From positions 1 to 64,000 of the forward strand of contig NZ_JAENIM010000045.1 of the NCBI RefSeq assembly GCF_016595495.1: a DNA stretch of 64,000 nucleotides. Reading direction: 5' to 3'. This DNA is from Persicirhabdus sediminis (GTDB lineage Bacteria; Verrucomicrobiota; Verrucomicrobiia; Verrucomicrobiales; Akkermansiaceae). The position numbers and the translations under genes are program-made. The notes beneath the pieces are model-generated. The model made no database searches. It was given only the letters and a program-made list of their open reading frames with translations, and was not told the origin of the DNA. Shown here piece by piece: positions 17,190 to 26,547 of this stretch (within the stretch, counting starts at the first letter, position 1; each line of letters starts with the position of its first letter).

Positions 17190-18392
17190 ATGCTCAAAAA
17201 CTACGCTATTGTCACGGGTGCCTATTGGAGCTTTATGCTTACTGATGGCGCGCTGCGCATGCTGGTACTGCTGTATTTCCACGAGCTCGGCTACTCGCCG
17301 CTGACGCTGGCGATGCTATTTTTGCTGTACGAGTTTTTTGGCATTGTGACCAATTTATTTGGTGGCTGGCTGGCGACGCGCTGCGGGTTGAAATCGACGC
17401 TGGTGGGCGGGCTGGTTTTACAATCACTAGCGATGGTGATGCTTTCCCAGCTGGATACTAGCTGGCCAGAAATGATGGCGGTCGCCTACGTGATGGCCTC
17501 ACAGGCGCTCTCGGGCATCGCTAAAGATCTCACCAAAATGAGCTCAAAAACGGCGATCAAATTCCTCATTCCCGAGGATCAAAGTTCGAGTTTGTTCAAG
17601 TGGGTTTCGGCGCTTACTGGATCGAAAAATGCCATCAAAGGCATTGGCTTTTTTGTCGGAGCCGCGCTGCTGTCGTGGTTTGGATTTGCCAACTCGCTGT
17701 GGATCATGGCGGCGGGAATTTTCACTGTGCTGATCAGCTCAATCGTCGCGCTACCGCAGGAAATTGGCCGAGCCAAAAGCAAACCCAAGCTGCAGGCATT
17801 GTTCAGCCAAGGGCGCGACATCAACTGGCTGTCATTCTCCCGCATCTTTCTCTTTGGCGCGCGCGATATCTGGTTTGTGGTTGGTTTGCCCATTTTCCTC
17901 ACGAGCCAGCTGGACTGGGATCACCCGCAGACGGGTACTTTCATGGCCAGCTGGGTGATTGCCTATGGCATCGTGCAGGCATTTGCGCCCAAGATCATCA
18001 AAAACCGCCTCCACGGTAAGGCACCTGACGGCAAAACTGCCATCGAGCTAGCTGGATTTCTACTCGCCAGCATGGTGGCCATGATCATTGCGCTGCAGAC
18101 TGCGCTGCCAGCCACCATCGCCATCATCGGCGGATTGTTTATTTTTGGCGCCATCTTTGCGCTCAACTCCAGCGTGCATTCCTTCCTCATTCTGGAATAC
18201 GCCGACGGCGACAAAGCGGCGATGAATGTCGGGTTTTATTACATGGCCAATGCTATGGGCAGACTGCTCGGCACGCTGCTTTCTGGATTGCTTTTCCAGC
18301 TGGGTGGGCTAAATGCCTGCCTAATTGGCTCCGCCACCTTCCTGCTCGTCACCACACTGAGCTCGTTCAAGCTGCCACGCCACGCGAGTTAA
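17190..18392 (+). CDS. arsJ: Organoarsenical efflux MFS transporter ArsJ
   Basis: 400-aa major-facilitator membrane protein with about 11-12 hydrophobic segments. The N-terminal signature YAIVTGAYWSFMLTDGALRML, the GGWLATRCGLKSTL loop between early helices and KDLTKMSSKTAIKFL are characteristic of ArsJ. It exports 1-arseno-3-phosphoglycerate, which breaks down outside to arsenate, giving arsenate resistance together with the upstream GAPDH. The gene ends 36 bp from the convergent amidase. Confidence 0.9.
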   Translation: MLKNYAIVTGAYWSFMLTDGALRMLVLLYFHELGYSPLTLAMLFLLYEFFGIVTNLFGGWLATRCGLKSTLVGGLVLQSLAMVMLSQLDTSWPEMMAVAYVMASQALSGIAKDLTKMSSKTAIKFLIPEDQSSSLFKWVSALTGSKNAIKGIGFFVGAALLSWFGFANSLWIMAAGIFTVLISSIVALPQEIGRAKSKPKLQALFSQGRDINWLSFSRIFLFGARDIWFVVGLPIFLTSQLDWDHPQTGTFMASWVIAYGIVQAFAPKIIKNRLHGKAPDGKTAIELAGFLLASMVAMIIALQTALPATIAIIGGLFIFGAIFALNSSVHSFLILEYADGDKAAMNVGFYYMANAMGRLLGTLLSGLLFQLGGLNACLIGSATFLLVTTLSSFKLPRHAS

Positions 18393-18428
18393 TCTACCAG
18401 TGGGAATGAGCTAGCTGGAAGTCAGGGC

Positions 18429-19481
18429 TTAACGTCGCCCCTTTGTGATCGCATGACGATAAATAACCACGGCCTCGGCGATACCACGCGCCAGGCGTTG
18501 CTGGTAAGCATTTGTGTGCACCATGCGGCTTTCACCAGGGTTGCTGATAAATCCTCCTTCTATCAATACGGTGGGAATGCGAATCCCTGAAAGCACATTG
18601 TAGCGCGCATGTTTGATACCTCGGTCCTCTTTGTTGCCGGTGTACTGCAAACTACGTGAGTGCACAGCGGTGGCGAGCGCCATGCTAGCGGAGTCGACAT
18701 AGTTACCCGGTACGGCTTTTTTATCACGCGCCTGCAGTGAGCGTCCATAGTGAGTCACCCCAGGAGGCGATACACAGAAAGTTTCGATGCCTGTAGCACT
18801 GGAGTTCTTAGCTGAGTTAAAATGGATGCTGATGCAGACGGCATCGCGGAACTGGTTGGCAATCTGCACCCGGCGCTCAAGACTGACGTAAGTATCACTA
18901 TCGCGAGTCATCACCACTTTGTATCCAAGCCGTCGCAGATGGTCGCGCACCATGCGCGCCACACGCAAAGTATAGTCGGCCTCAAATCCGTGATGGCCAC
19001 GCGCGCCGCGGTCTTTGCCACCGTGACCGGGGTCGAGCACTACGGTGCCAAAAGCTTTGGCATTGTTAATGAAATTTGGCCGCAGCACTGGATCAATCAG
19101 CTTTTCTAGGTCAATGCGGGAAATCAAATATTTACCAGCATGAGAAACAATCGGGAAGGCTAGGTTGAAATGCACGTTATTGAGGTAAGCGCTGCGTGAG
19201 CCAACCTCGCCACGGATAAGGTAGTGGGCATTTTCCATTAACAGCATTTTCCCATTACGCGTCATGGTCAATTTATAGTGCTTACTCACACTCTGCAGAG
19301 TGATATAGGTGCCGCCCTTGTATTGGACCTGCTCCCATGATGAGGCTCTCGCTTCAAGCGTGTGCACAGAGCCCAGCACCAATGCGAGGGCCAAGATAAT
19401 CGCTGAGTAGATAGACCTTAGTGATTGCATAGAAGTTATTAATGAGGATTGCATAGCAGCTAGCAGATTTACTCGCCCCAT
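18429..19481 (-). CDS. N-acetylmuramoyl-L-alanine amidase (Amidase_3)
   Basis: Zinc amidase that cuts the MurNAc-L-Ala bond of peptidoglycan; exported. 350 aa as called. A start at ATG 19430 gives a cleaner signal peptide (MQSLRSIYSAIILALALVLG...) and may be the real one. The catalytic domain runs from about residue 145: VVLDPGHGGKDRGARG (zinc His), HGFEADYTL (zinc Glu), ISIHFNSA (zinc His) and VLIEGGFISNP (catalytic Glu). The segment from about 45 to 140 looks like a beta-rich AMIN or copper-amine-oxidase-like wall-binding region. Likely role in daughter-cell separation or wall remodelling. Confidence 0.9.
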   Translation of the reverse strand: MGRVNLLAAMQSSLITSMQSLRSIYSAIILALALVLGSVHTLEARASSWEQVQYKGGTYITLQSVSKHYKLTMTRNGKMLLMENAHYLIRGEVGSRSAYLNNVHFNLAFPIVSHAGKYLISRIDLEKLIDPVLRPNFINNAKAFGTVVLDPGHGGKDRGARGHHGFEADYTLRVARMVRDHLRRLGYKVVMTRDSDTYVSLERRVQIANQFRDAVCISIHFNSAKNSSATGIETFCVSPPGVTHYGRSLQARDKKAVPGNYVDSASMALATAVHSRSLQYTGNKEDRGIKHARYNVLSGIRIPTVLIEGGFISNPGESRMVHTNAYQQRLARGIAEAVVIYRHAITKGRR

Positions 19482-19620
19482 ACGATGGGAAAATTAGCCT
19501 GTTTCCCCCTCTGATGGCAAACTGATTTTTCCAGCTGCCATCTATGAGTGTTTGGTTCGTAATACTTTAGCCCATGAAACAAAAGTTTTCCAGCCAGCTG
19601 GGATTTCGCCAAATCAGTAG

Positions 19621-19657
19621 AAAAAACGTCCCCTGAACTGCTGCCAGCTCAGAGGAC
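19621..19657 (-). terminator. Intrinsic terminator of the PEP-CTERM gene at 19686-20399
   Basis: On the minus strand, GTCCTCTGA and TTCAGGGGAC form a stem around an 11-nt loop, followed by GTTTTTT. It lies about 30 bp beyond the stop codon. Confidence 0.65.
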
Positions 19658-19685
19658 ATGGTTAATCAATGATCACCTGAGGTGA

Positions 19686-20399
19686 TTACGCTTTGTTTTT
19701 ACGTCTCAAGAGGTAGATCAACATCGCCACTCCTGAGAGCATAGGTACGTGTGGTTCTGGAACTGGTGGTGGCTCATCATCTGGACCAGGCCCTCCAACA
19801 GTATCTGGACGTAGAATGTGGAAGTCTACAGAACCATTGCGAATGGCATCTTCTGGATCCGTATCGAATTCAGTAAAACCCATGTTGTAGAGGAAAACCT
19901 CGTTACCTCCGTCAACACCGTCTTTGGCATACATGTCTCCCCATACCGCTTTGCGATCTGAGACGATGGTAATATCAAAGATGGTTGTATCGCCTGGGTT
20001 ATCAAGTTTCAACGCGGTAAACCCGCTTGGTAAGCCTGGGTTTGATCCACCCTGTGAGCCTAATGCAAAATAATCGAGACTCAATCCCTCTGAACTTCCG
20101 TCCAGAATATTGGCTTCAGCAAATAAATCAGAAACCTCAATCACCATATTACTAATGTCTTTGCTCTGAACCGATAAAGTATAGTTGTAAGTCCAAAGCC
20201 CACTATGCGTTTCATCATAGTCGACATTCCAACTGAAGGTGGCTCCACTTGACCACGCTTCTGTTCCGAACAAACCTTGCGACGCTTCTAAATTAGCGTC
20301 GACATCAGTTGTCAGGAATCCTGAGTAGCTCACCGCTTGTGCGGATCCTGCCATCAGTGCAGCGCATGCGAAGATGCCTGCTATTTTTTTTGTTTTCAT
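19686..20399 (-). CDS. PEP-CTERM exported protein
   Basis: 237 aa from ATG 20399 (MKTKKIAGIFACAALMAGSAQA signal peptide); a TTG 27 bp upstream is less likely. The beta-rich body contains WNVDYDETHSGLWTYNYTL. A proline-rich linker (DDEPPPVPEP) precedes the C-terminal PEP-CTERM, hydrophobic stretch and RRKNKA. No other domain was recognised. It is expressed on its own between the amidase and a long gap. Confidence 0.78.
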   Translation of the reverse strand: MKTKKIAGIFACAALMAGSAQAVSYSGFLTTDVDANLEASQGLFGTEAWSSGATFSWNVDYDETHSGLWTYNYTLSVQSKDISNMVIEVSDLFAEANILDGSSEGLSLDYFALGSQGGSNPGLPSGFTALKLDNPGDTTIFDITIVSDRKAVWGDMYAKDGVDGGNEVFLYNMGFTEFDTDPEDAIRNGSVDFHILRPDTVGGPGPDDEPPPVPEPHVPMLSGVAMLIYLLRRKNKA

Positions 20400-20853
20400 C
20401 TGGGGGGTCTTTCTATCGCCGCTCAAAGCTTGCCAGCACAGTCATCTGACCACTGCCAACATACTCATCACCGCGCGCAATCAAAACAATGGCTTCTATC
20501 CACACCTCCATGTGGCTGAAACAAAAAACCAACCGCTCCGCCAAGACCGCCAGAAATGGCGCCTCGATAGCTAGTTGGCTTACATTGGTCAAATTGCATT
20601 GGGGGTTAAATGGGAGTTTTTGCTATTACGCAATGATCATTAAAGCACTCTGAGACCTGTCATACAAGACATTCAGAGATCTTTGCATCATTTGGTTAAA
20701 TAAAACCTGATCCCACAAACCATTCATTAGACTCTCTTCAGCTAGGATTATGATTAAGGTTGATTAACCAAGCTGCAAAACCCTGCAAATAAATGTAATA
20801 ATGACACAGCCAATCACTTGCCAGCTGGACGCTCAGCTGCTTGATTGCCCATC
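20400..20853. other. Gene-free gap between divergent genes
   Basis: 454 bp with no supported gene on either strand. It contains short A/T-rich palindromes such as GGTTGATTAACC near 20758 and ATGATCAT near 20633. It must hold promoters in both directions, but none is clear. Confidence 0.4.
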
Positions 20854-21033
20854 ATGGATCCCACACCCGTCACCTGCCCGCATTGTTTTGAAACCTTCTC
20901 CATCATTGCGCCACCAGCTGACGAATGCCCGTGCCAGCTGGATTACGATTGCGAAATCTGCTGTCGTCCGATGCTCATCAGCTGTGCTAAAGATGGCTAC
21001 GCTGAGGCATCCAGCCTCGACGATCTCAGCTGA
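20854..21033 (+). CDS. CPXCG-type cysteine-rich small protein
   Basis: 59 aa with two Cys pairs: CPHC near the start (a CPxC variant of CPYCG) and the CEICCRPM segment after a CQLDYD spacer. This matches the small Cys_rich_CPXG family, predicted zinc ribbons of unknown function. ATG 20854 is chosen over TTG 20845. The gene ends 26 bp before the SenB-like glycosyltransferase in the same orientation, so the two probably form a transcription unit. Confidence 0.8.
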   Translation: MDPTPVTCPHCFETFSIIAPPADECPCQLDYDCEICCRPMLISCAKDGYAEASSLDDLS

Positions 21034-21059
21034 TCCCCCGCAGCCCAACACCCACCACC

Positions 21060-22037
21060 ATGTCCATTGCCGTCACCTGCCCGTACCCGCTCGATAGCCA
21101 GAAAGGCAATGCCATCTCCGCGCTGCGCATCGTTCATTTATTACAAAGTTGTGGCCAGCCAGCTACCGCCGTTCACCAATGGCAAGCCGATGGATCCAGC
21201 CCGCTGCCAGAAGTACTCATCGCCCTGCACGCGCTGAAAAGCTCCGCCAGCATGATCGCCTACCGCGCCGCCCAGCCAGCTGGTAAAATCGTGCTCTACC
21301 TCACCGGCACCGACATCTACGGAGGCCAAGAAAAATCCCCCGCTCTATTCCAGCAGATGCTGGAAATCGCCGATGTTTTGGTCATCAGCCAGCCAGCGTC
21401 ACTAGATGCCATCGCGTCCCATTTCCACCCCAAAGTCCACATCATCTATACCAGCGCCGAGCTCGCTGAGCCCGCCGACATCCAGCTACCATCACGCCCG
21501 TACGCCACCGTCATCGGCCACCTGCGTGAGGTGAAAAATCCATTCCTCGCGGTGAGAGCACTCCAGCTGGTTGCAGATTTACCGCTGGAAATCCACCACC
21601 TTGGCGCTGCTCTGGATGATGAAATGAAATGCCAAGCGCTAGACTGGCAGCAGCGCGATCCACGCTACCATTGGCATGGCAATGTCGACCGCCCAGCGCT
21701 CACCAGCTGGCTGAAAAATAGCCATTTCACCATCAATAGCTCGTGGCAGGAAGGCGGCGCCAATGCCATCTCCGAGGCCATTGTTTGTGGCACTCCGGTG
21801 CTCGCCAGCCACATCCCCGCCAACTGCGGCATGCTGGGTGAACACTACGCAGGATTCTTTGATCCCTGCTCAGCTGAAGAGCTCAGCCAGCTGATGAAAA
21901 AATCCCTACAGCCAGCTGGATCCATTAGCCAGCTGCGCCAGCAAATAGGCGCCAGGCAGCCATTATTTTCCTCACAAACGGAAGCAAATGCTTGGTTAGC
22001 GGCTGTTGGGAAATCTGACGAATCGAGCTTGTCATGA
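21060..22037 (+). CDS. SenB-like / TIGR04348-type glycosyltransferase
   Basis: 325-aa GT4-fold glycosyltransferase. The N-terminal CPYPLDSQKGNAISALRI, the LIALHALKSSAS segment and LTGTDIYGG match the family later named SenB, the selenosugar synthase of selenoneine synthesis. The C-terminal EGGANAISEAIVCGTPVLAS has the E-x7-E nucleotide-sugar motif. SenB makes 1-seleno-GlcNAc from UDP-GlcNAc and selenophosphate, but no SenA or SelD-like partner is in this window, so the exact substrate is uncertain. The recognition comes from memory of the family and needs an HMM check. Confidence 0.65.
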   Translation: MSIAVTCPYPLDSQKGNAISALRIVHLLQSCGQPATAVHQWQADGSSPLPEVLIALHALKSSASMIAYRAAQPAGKIVLYLTGTDIYGGQEKSPALFQQMLEIADVLVISQPASLDAIASHFHPKVHIIYTSAELAEPADIQLPSRPYATVIGHLREVKNPFLAVRALQLVADLPLEIHHLGAALDDEMKCQALDWQQRDPRYHWHGNVDRPALTSWLKNSHFTINSSWQEGGANAISEAIVCGTPVLASHIPANCGMLGEHYAGFFDPCSAEELSQLMKKSLQPAGSISQLRQQIGARQPLFSSQTEANAWLAAVGKSDESSLS

Positions 22038-22094
22038 CCCGTGCTCAGCTGTACCCAATGAGCAGTCCCTCGAGTCACCAATCAAAATTCACTT

Positions 22095-23150
22095 ATGTCA
22101 CTTCTGGTCAAATACCACGCCGCCAAGATCTCATCTATGGCGCTAGCTAAAGTCGGAAACCCAACCCGTAACGAAACCCTTAAGACCTCTAAAGAGCTCT
22201 GCCGCGTAGGCGAGCGCGACAGCGAAGTGCTTACATTCGCCTTCCTCAAGCCATTCAAAAACCTTGAGCGCCAGCACTTCCACCACCACAGCGACGTTAG
22301 CCAAAACGAAATCCACCGCAGCGTCACCGCTGTATTCAAGCAGCCAGCTGCCCTGCTCGATAGCGGCCGCCAGATCGCCCGCCACCTATTCTCCAAGTCC
22401 AACCACCCGAACATCAAATCCGGTGACCTCTGCGTATCCATCGTAGAAGACGTCATGGTAGAAGGCATCAAACACCAAGCCATCTGCATCATCAAATCTG
22501 AGAGCCGTGTGCCCTTCCTAGAAATCTCAGACCAAGACGGTGACCTCAAGCTCACCACCCACAATGGCATCTACCCAGAGAAAATTGATAAAGGATGCCT
22601 GATTATCGACCGCGATGCAGAAGACGGATATCTCGTCTACACCTTCGACAAAAGCAGCGGTGAATCTCAGTTCTGGGTGCGCGATTTCCTCGCCCTCAGA
22701 CCTAAAAAAGACGCCGCCTTCATGACCAAGCAATACGCAGAAATGTGTGTTTCTTTCGCCGAGGAAGGTCTGCCAGAAGACATGGCTCAGGAAGAAAAAT
22801 TCCAAGTAGCCAACAAAGCACTCGCCTACTTCGACGAAAAAGATGAATTCGACGAAGGTGCCTTCAAACAAGAAGCACTCACCGAGCCAGCCATCATTGA
22901 GAAGTTCGACGAATACAAATCCAACTTTGTAGACGAAGACGGCAAGCCGATTGATAACCAATTCCCAATCGAGAAAAAAGCCGCCAAAAAAGCCAGCAGC
23001 AAACTCAAAAGCCTGCTCAAGCTAGACACTGGCGTCACTCTGCGATTCACACCAAACTTCGTCGACGAAGCCGAGAAGTGCTTCGAGCGCGGCATGGACG
23101 AAGAAAAAGGCATGAAGTTCATCAAGATCTACTACAACGAGGAGATCTAA
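22095..23150 (+). CDS. Nucleoid-associated protein (NA37/YejK-like)
   Basis: 351 aa, cytoplasmic, resembling the NdpA/YejK nucleoid-associated family. Shared features are an N-terminal helical start, FAFLKPFKNLERQHFHHHSDVSQNEIHRSV, a central SGDLCVSIVEDV...AICIIKSE strand pair, and a charged C-terminal helical region. YejK binds nucleoid DNA, but its biochemical role is poorly defined. A strong bidirectional-looking terminator follows at once, so it is probably the last gene of its unit. Confidence 0.75.
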   Translation: MSLLVKYHAAKISSMALAKVGNPTRNETLKTSKELCRVGERDSEVLTFAFLKPFKNLERQHFHHHSDVSQNEIHRSVTAVFKQPAALLDSGRQIARHLFSKSNHPNIKSGDLCVSIVEDVMVEGIKHQAICIIKSESRVPFLEISDQDGDLKLTTHNGIYPEKIDKGCLIIDRDAEDGYLVYTFDKSSGESQFWVRDFLALRPKKDAAFMTKQYAEMCVSFAEEGLPEDMAQEEKFQVANKALAYFDEKDEFDEGAFKQEALTEPAIIEKFDEYKSNFVDEDGKPIDNQFPIEKKAAKKASSKLKSLLKLDTGVTLRFTPNFVDEAEKCFERGMDEEKGMKFIKIYYNEEI

Positions 23151-23171
23151 GCCTCAATTTTCATAAGTCAT

Positions 23172-23212
23172 AAAAAGGCCCTGCTAGAGTGATCTAGCAG
23201 GGCCTTTTTTTT
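23172..23212 (+). terminator. Strong intrinsic terminator
   Basis: AAGGCCCTGCTAGA / TCTAGCAGGGCCTT stem with a GTGA loop, A-run before and T-run after, so it can work in both directions. Confidence 0.9.
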
Positions 23213-23382
23213 GCACGAAATTTTCGCTGTATATATCCGCTGTAGGTATCCAGCTAGTTGGCCTAGCAATCATCTCCCCAGCTCATCTCAGCTAGCGGCA
23301 ATAACAAATCTGTCATTGCTAAGATTTTGCACTCGCCCGCCATCAGCTAGACTGGCTAGATTACTCCCCAACAAACACTGTT

Positions 23383-24183
23383 ATGAAAAAACTGTTCGCA
23401 CTAAACACCCTTTTCCTAGCTAGCGCCTGCGCCAGCTTCGCCGGTAGCGCCAGCACTGAGATCGCTCCGGTGATGGAAGTTGCTCCACCAGCTGATCCAT
23501 GGGAATTCAAAATCGCCCCATACGCCATGTTGCCCACCCTCAGCGGTGAGTTCAACCTAGACGGCAGCAGCGGCGGCGGAGGTGGTGGCATTTCCCTCCC
23601 CAATGGCAATGGCGATACTGAGTGGCAGTTTGGTGTGCCGCTCGCATTCGAATTTGGCCGCGACAAATGGGGCATCGGCTTTGAAGTTTTCTGGCTCAAC
23701 TACAGTGGTGAAGGCGACGTCAACATCCCTATCGTTAAAAGATTCATCGATACCGTCGGCTTCGACCTCGACCTACTGCATACCAAAACATTCCTCTACT
23801 ACAACCTGTACCAAAACCCACAAAGCAAGCTCGACCTCTACGCTGGTGCCAACATCATCCACGTCGACCTCGAGCTCGGCTACGACGGTCGTATTTCTAA
23901 CTCAGGTCAGACAGACAATACTTGGGTCGACCCAATGATTGGCCTGCGCCTCGCCCACCAGATCCACGGCAAATGGTTCCTCGATGCGCGTGGTGAAGTA
24001 GGTGGTGGCACTAGCCGCTCAGGCGTCACTTGGGATGTCACCGCAGCCATCCGCTACCAGCAGAACCAATGCTGGTCATACATGGCTGGCTACCGTAGTA
24101 TTCGTCTAGATTTTAGCTCAGACAGCTTCCTCTACGAAGTCGACATGAAAGGCCCGGTACTCGGCGTTCAGTACATCTTCTAA
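23383..24183 (+). CDS. Predicted outer-membrane beta-barrel protein
   Basis: 266 aa with a signal peptide (MKKLFALNTLFLASACASFAGSAS). The mature part alternates short amphipathic strands (WEFKIAPYAMLPTLSGEF, FGVPLAFEFGRDKWGIGFEVFWL, LDLYAGANIIHVDLEL, WFLDARGEVGG) and ends in VLGVQYIF, with the terminal Phe expected for BAM-inserted barrels. A glycine run (SSGGGGGG) lies in an early loop. No specific porin family was assigned. It is first in a run of three exported-protein genes. Confidence 0.7.
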   Translation: MKKLFALNTLFLASACASFAGSASTEIAPVMEVAPPADPWEFKIAPYAMLPTLSGEFNLDGSSGGGGGGISLPNGNGDTEWQFGVPLAFEFGRDKWGIGFEVFWLNYSGEGDVNIPIVKRFIDTVGFDLDLLHTKTFLYYNLYQNPQSKLDLYAGANIIHVDLELGYDGRISNSGQTDNTWVDPMIGLRLAHQIHGKWFLDARGEVGGGTSRSGVTWDVTAAIRYQQNQCWSYMAGYRSIRLDFSSDSFLYEVDMKGPVLGVQYIF

Positions 24184-24245
24184 TCTCCAGCTATGCAAAA
24201 AATCCCCTAATTTCCCCCATCTCTACACCTACCATCCCACCCGTC

Positions 24246-25115
24246 ATGAATTTCCAGCCAGCCCTTATCACCGCCGTCAGCCTCGCACTGCCCACATTCG
24301 CACTAGCCGAGGAAGTCAGCTATTCCTTCACCGCGCCCAAGCTAGCCAAAGGGCAAGTAGTGCAAATCACCAGCGAGTTCAGCGCTCCTACTGGAACGAT
24401 CACCACCAGCTCCAATGGCAGTGAAAAACAAGGCACCATGACGCTGCTGCACAGCTGGACCATGCACCGTGAAGTGCTCGAGACATCAGGCTCTCAAGAA
24501 ACCAAACTGCGCTACTACATCCCCTCAGACATCGTCACCAGCACACTCACCATCGACGGTGAAACTCACACAGACACCACCGAAGCCGCCCTCTCCGGCA
24601 TGGAAATCTTTGGCGACCGCAACCTCTCTGGCGGCTGGGATTTCTCACTCGATGCCAAAATGCCCAGCCCTGAGCAGCAACAAGAAATCCTCGAAATCTC
24701 CGACTACGAAAACCGCGATTGGCTGCCAAACACTCCCGTGAAAATTGGCGACAGCTGGAAATTCTCACCCAAATACATCCAACGCGTTGTCGAGAAAGAC
24801 CTGCACAATGCCACCAGCTCAGGCACCATGACATTGCTAGAAGTTTCAGAAAAAGCAGGCAAAAAGACCGCTACTCTCCGCTGTGATATTATCAGTGATG
24901 GCTTCGAGAACGACCAAAACGGCTTCAGCGCCGGCGCTCGTTTTCGCTGCACAGGCACCATCCAGATCGACCTCGACACCATGATCGAGACCAAAACCTT
25001 CCTCGATGGTACCCTCGTCACTGGCGCCCAAGAAAACGGCCAGCGCAGCGTCGTCACCCTGCCGCTGACCATTCGTACTGATAAAAAAATCATCTCCGCA
25101 GCCAGTAAAAAATAA
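24246..25115 (+). CDS. Exported protein of unknown function
   Basis: 289 aa, signal peptide ending at ALA/EEV. The mature chain is Ser/Thr-rich and beta-predicted, with a conserved-looking TLTIDGETHTDTTEAALSGM segment and PVKIGDSWKFSP. It resembles lipoprotein-like DUF6263-type proteins in general style, but no family is firmly recognised. It lies 62 bp after the beta-barrel gene and 59 bp before the ClpP-like protease in the same orientation, suggesting an envelope-related operon. Confidence 0.6.
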   Translation: MNFQPALITAVSLALPTFALAEEVSYSFTAPKLAKGQVVQITSEFSAPTGTITTSSNGSEKQGTMTLLHSWTMHREVLETSGSQETKLRYYIPSDIVTSTLTIDGETHTDTTEAALSGMEIFGDRNLSGGWDFSLDAKMPSPEQQQEILEISDYENRDWLPNTPVKIGDSWKFSPKYIQRVVEKDLHNATSSGTMTLLEVSEKAGKKTATLRCDIISDGFENDQNGFSAGARFRCTGTIQIDLDTMIETKTFLDGTLVTGAQENGQRSVVTLPLTIRTDKKIISAASKK

Positions 25116-25174
25116 ACTCGCGAGCCGCTAAACCACCATCCGTCCGCCGCTGCTCGCCATCCAGCTAACTACCT

Positions 25175-26494
25175 ATGAGTCCTACTAGAATCGCCGTACT
25201 CCTCGCACTTTCCGCTCACCTGCCATTGGTGGCCAAACAAGCTGAAAATCCACCCGTCCAGCCAGCCAGCGAAGTCAAACAAGCTGAAAAAGTAGACCCA
25301 GCAGGCAAAGCCGACCAGCCAGATCAAAAAGCCGAGGAAAATCCTGCCGCTCAACCAGCAGACAAAAAACAACCGTCAGCTGCCAAACAAGAACAAGAAG
25401 AACTCGCGGAAAAAAATGCCCTCGCCGCCGAAAAACTCAAACTCGAGCTCGCCGACCTCAGCGCCCAAGTCGCTCGCCTCAAGCTAGAAAAAGAAATGCT
25501 CAGCGAGCAAGCAGCCATTGAAAAGCTCAAGCTCGTCAATGCCGATGAAGCCGCCTCCAAGCAATACCAGCAAGAACTGCTCGACATCACCCGCGAATCA
25601 GAACTCGCCAAAGCCAAAGCGCTGCACATCACCAACCAGCTCAAAGCCGAGCAAGCCATGTGGGGCATGAAAACTGCCCAGCTCAAAGCCGAAGTAGACG
25701 AGCTAGAAATGCTCAAAAAACGCCGCGAGTACAGCAACTCAGATCCCGTTTACCTAGAAAATCCGCTCAAAGAAGACGGCACGCTCGTCATCTCAGATCG
25801 TCGCATCGCCCTCAACGGCCCGATTTCCTACGGCACCGCCGACTACATCACCGAGCGCATCAACTACTACAATAACCAAGACGCCGACCAACCCATCTTC
25901 ATCGTCATCGATACCAGCCCAGGCGGCTCCGTCATGGCTGGCTACCGCATCCTCAAGGCCATGGAAGGATCCAGCGCGCCCATCCACGTCGTCGTAAAAT
26001 CATTCGCCGCCAGTATGGCAGCCTCCATCACCACACTGGCAGAGCACTCCTACGCGTATCCAAACGCCATCATCCTGCACCACCAGATCAGCTCCACATT
26101 CTTCTTCCAGAAATTCAACCTCACCGAGCAGAAAGAATTCTACGAAGACATGCAAAAATGGTGGCAGCGCCTCGCCACCCCAATAGCGGCCAAAATGGGC
26201 ATCACCACAGACGAGTTCATCGAGCAGATGTACAAAAACTCATCCAAGGGTGATTGGAGCGAATTCGCCGAAGACGCACAAAAACTCAAATGGGTCGACC
26301 ACATCGTCGAGCGCCTACAAGAGACCTCACTCATCAAAGACCCTAACGCCAAAGCCGAACCCACCAAAACCGCCTTTGGCCAGCTAGAACAGCAAATCGA
26401 CGAATCAGGAAAGCCATTCGTCCAGCTGCCAAGACTTACCCCCAAAGACTTCTACTTCCTCTACAGCCCGGACCAATACTACCGCGCGTATTAA
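25175..26494 (+). CDS. Exported ClpP/SppA-like serine protease with coiled coil
   Basis: 439 aa. The N-terminal signal peptide is followed by a Lys/Ala/Gln-rich linker, then a long heptad-like coiled coil (about residues 65-185, ELAEKNALAAEKLKLELADL...). The C-terminal half has a ClpP-fold core: DTSPGGSVMAGYRI (oxyanion glycines), KSFAASMAASI with nucleophile Ser280, and YPNAIILHHQIS with His303 in the position of the ClpP histidine. A GDWSEFAEDAQKLKWVDHI tail fits the ClpP aspartate region. Probably a periplasmic protease or scaffold whose coiled coil mediates assembly. ATPase partners are not expected outside the cytoplasm. Confidence 0.8.
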   Translation: MSPTRIAVLLALSAHLPLVAKQAENPPVQPASEVKQAEKVDPAGKADQPDQKAEENPAAQPADKKQPSAAKQEQEELAEKNALAAEKLKLELADLSAQVARLKLEKEMLSEQAAIEKLKLVNADEAASKQYQQELLDITRESELAKAKALHITNQLKAEQAMWGMKTAQLKAEVDELEMLKKRREYSNSDPVYLENPLKEDGTLVISDRRIALNGPISYGTADYITERINYYNNQDADQPIFIVIDTSPGGSVMAGYRILKAMEGSSAPIHVVVKSFAASMAASITTLAEHSYAYPNAIILHHQISSTFFFQKFNLTEQKEFYEDMQKWWQRLATPIAAKMGITTDEFIEQMYKNSSKGDWSEFAEDAQKLKWVDHIVERLQETSLIKDPNAKAEPTKTAFGQLEQQIDESGKPFVQLPRLTPKDFYFLYSPDQYYRAY

Positions 26495-26514
26495 TTTCCC
26501 AAACTCAGTAACTC

Positions 26515-26547
26515 GGTGGCCCACATCCAGGGCCACCGATTTTTTTT
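26515..26547 (+). terminator. Intrinsic terminator after the ClpP-like protease gene
   Basis: GGTGGCCC / GGGCCACC stem with a 7-nt loop, followed by GATTTTTTTT. Confidence 0.88.

Noticed and set aside
22082-22570. Minus-strand frame over the nucleoid-associated protein gene
   Set aside because: Antisense shadow of a well-supported gene.
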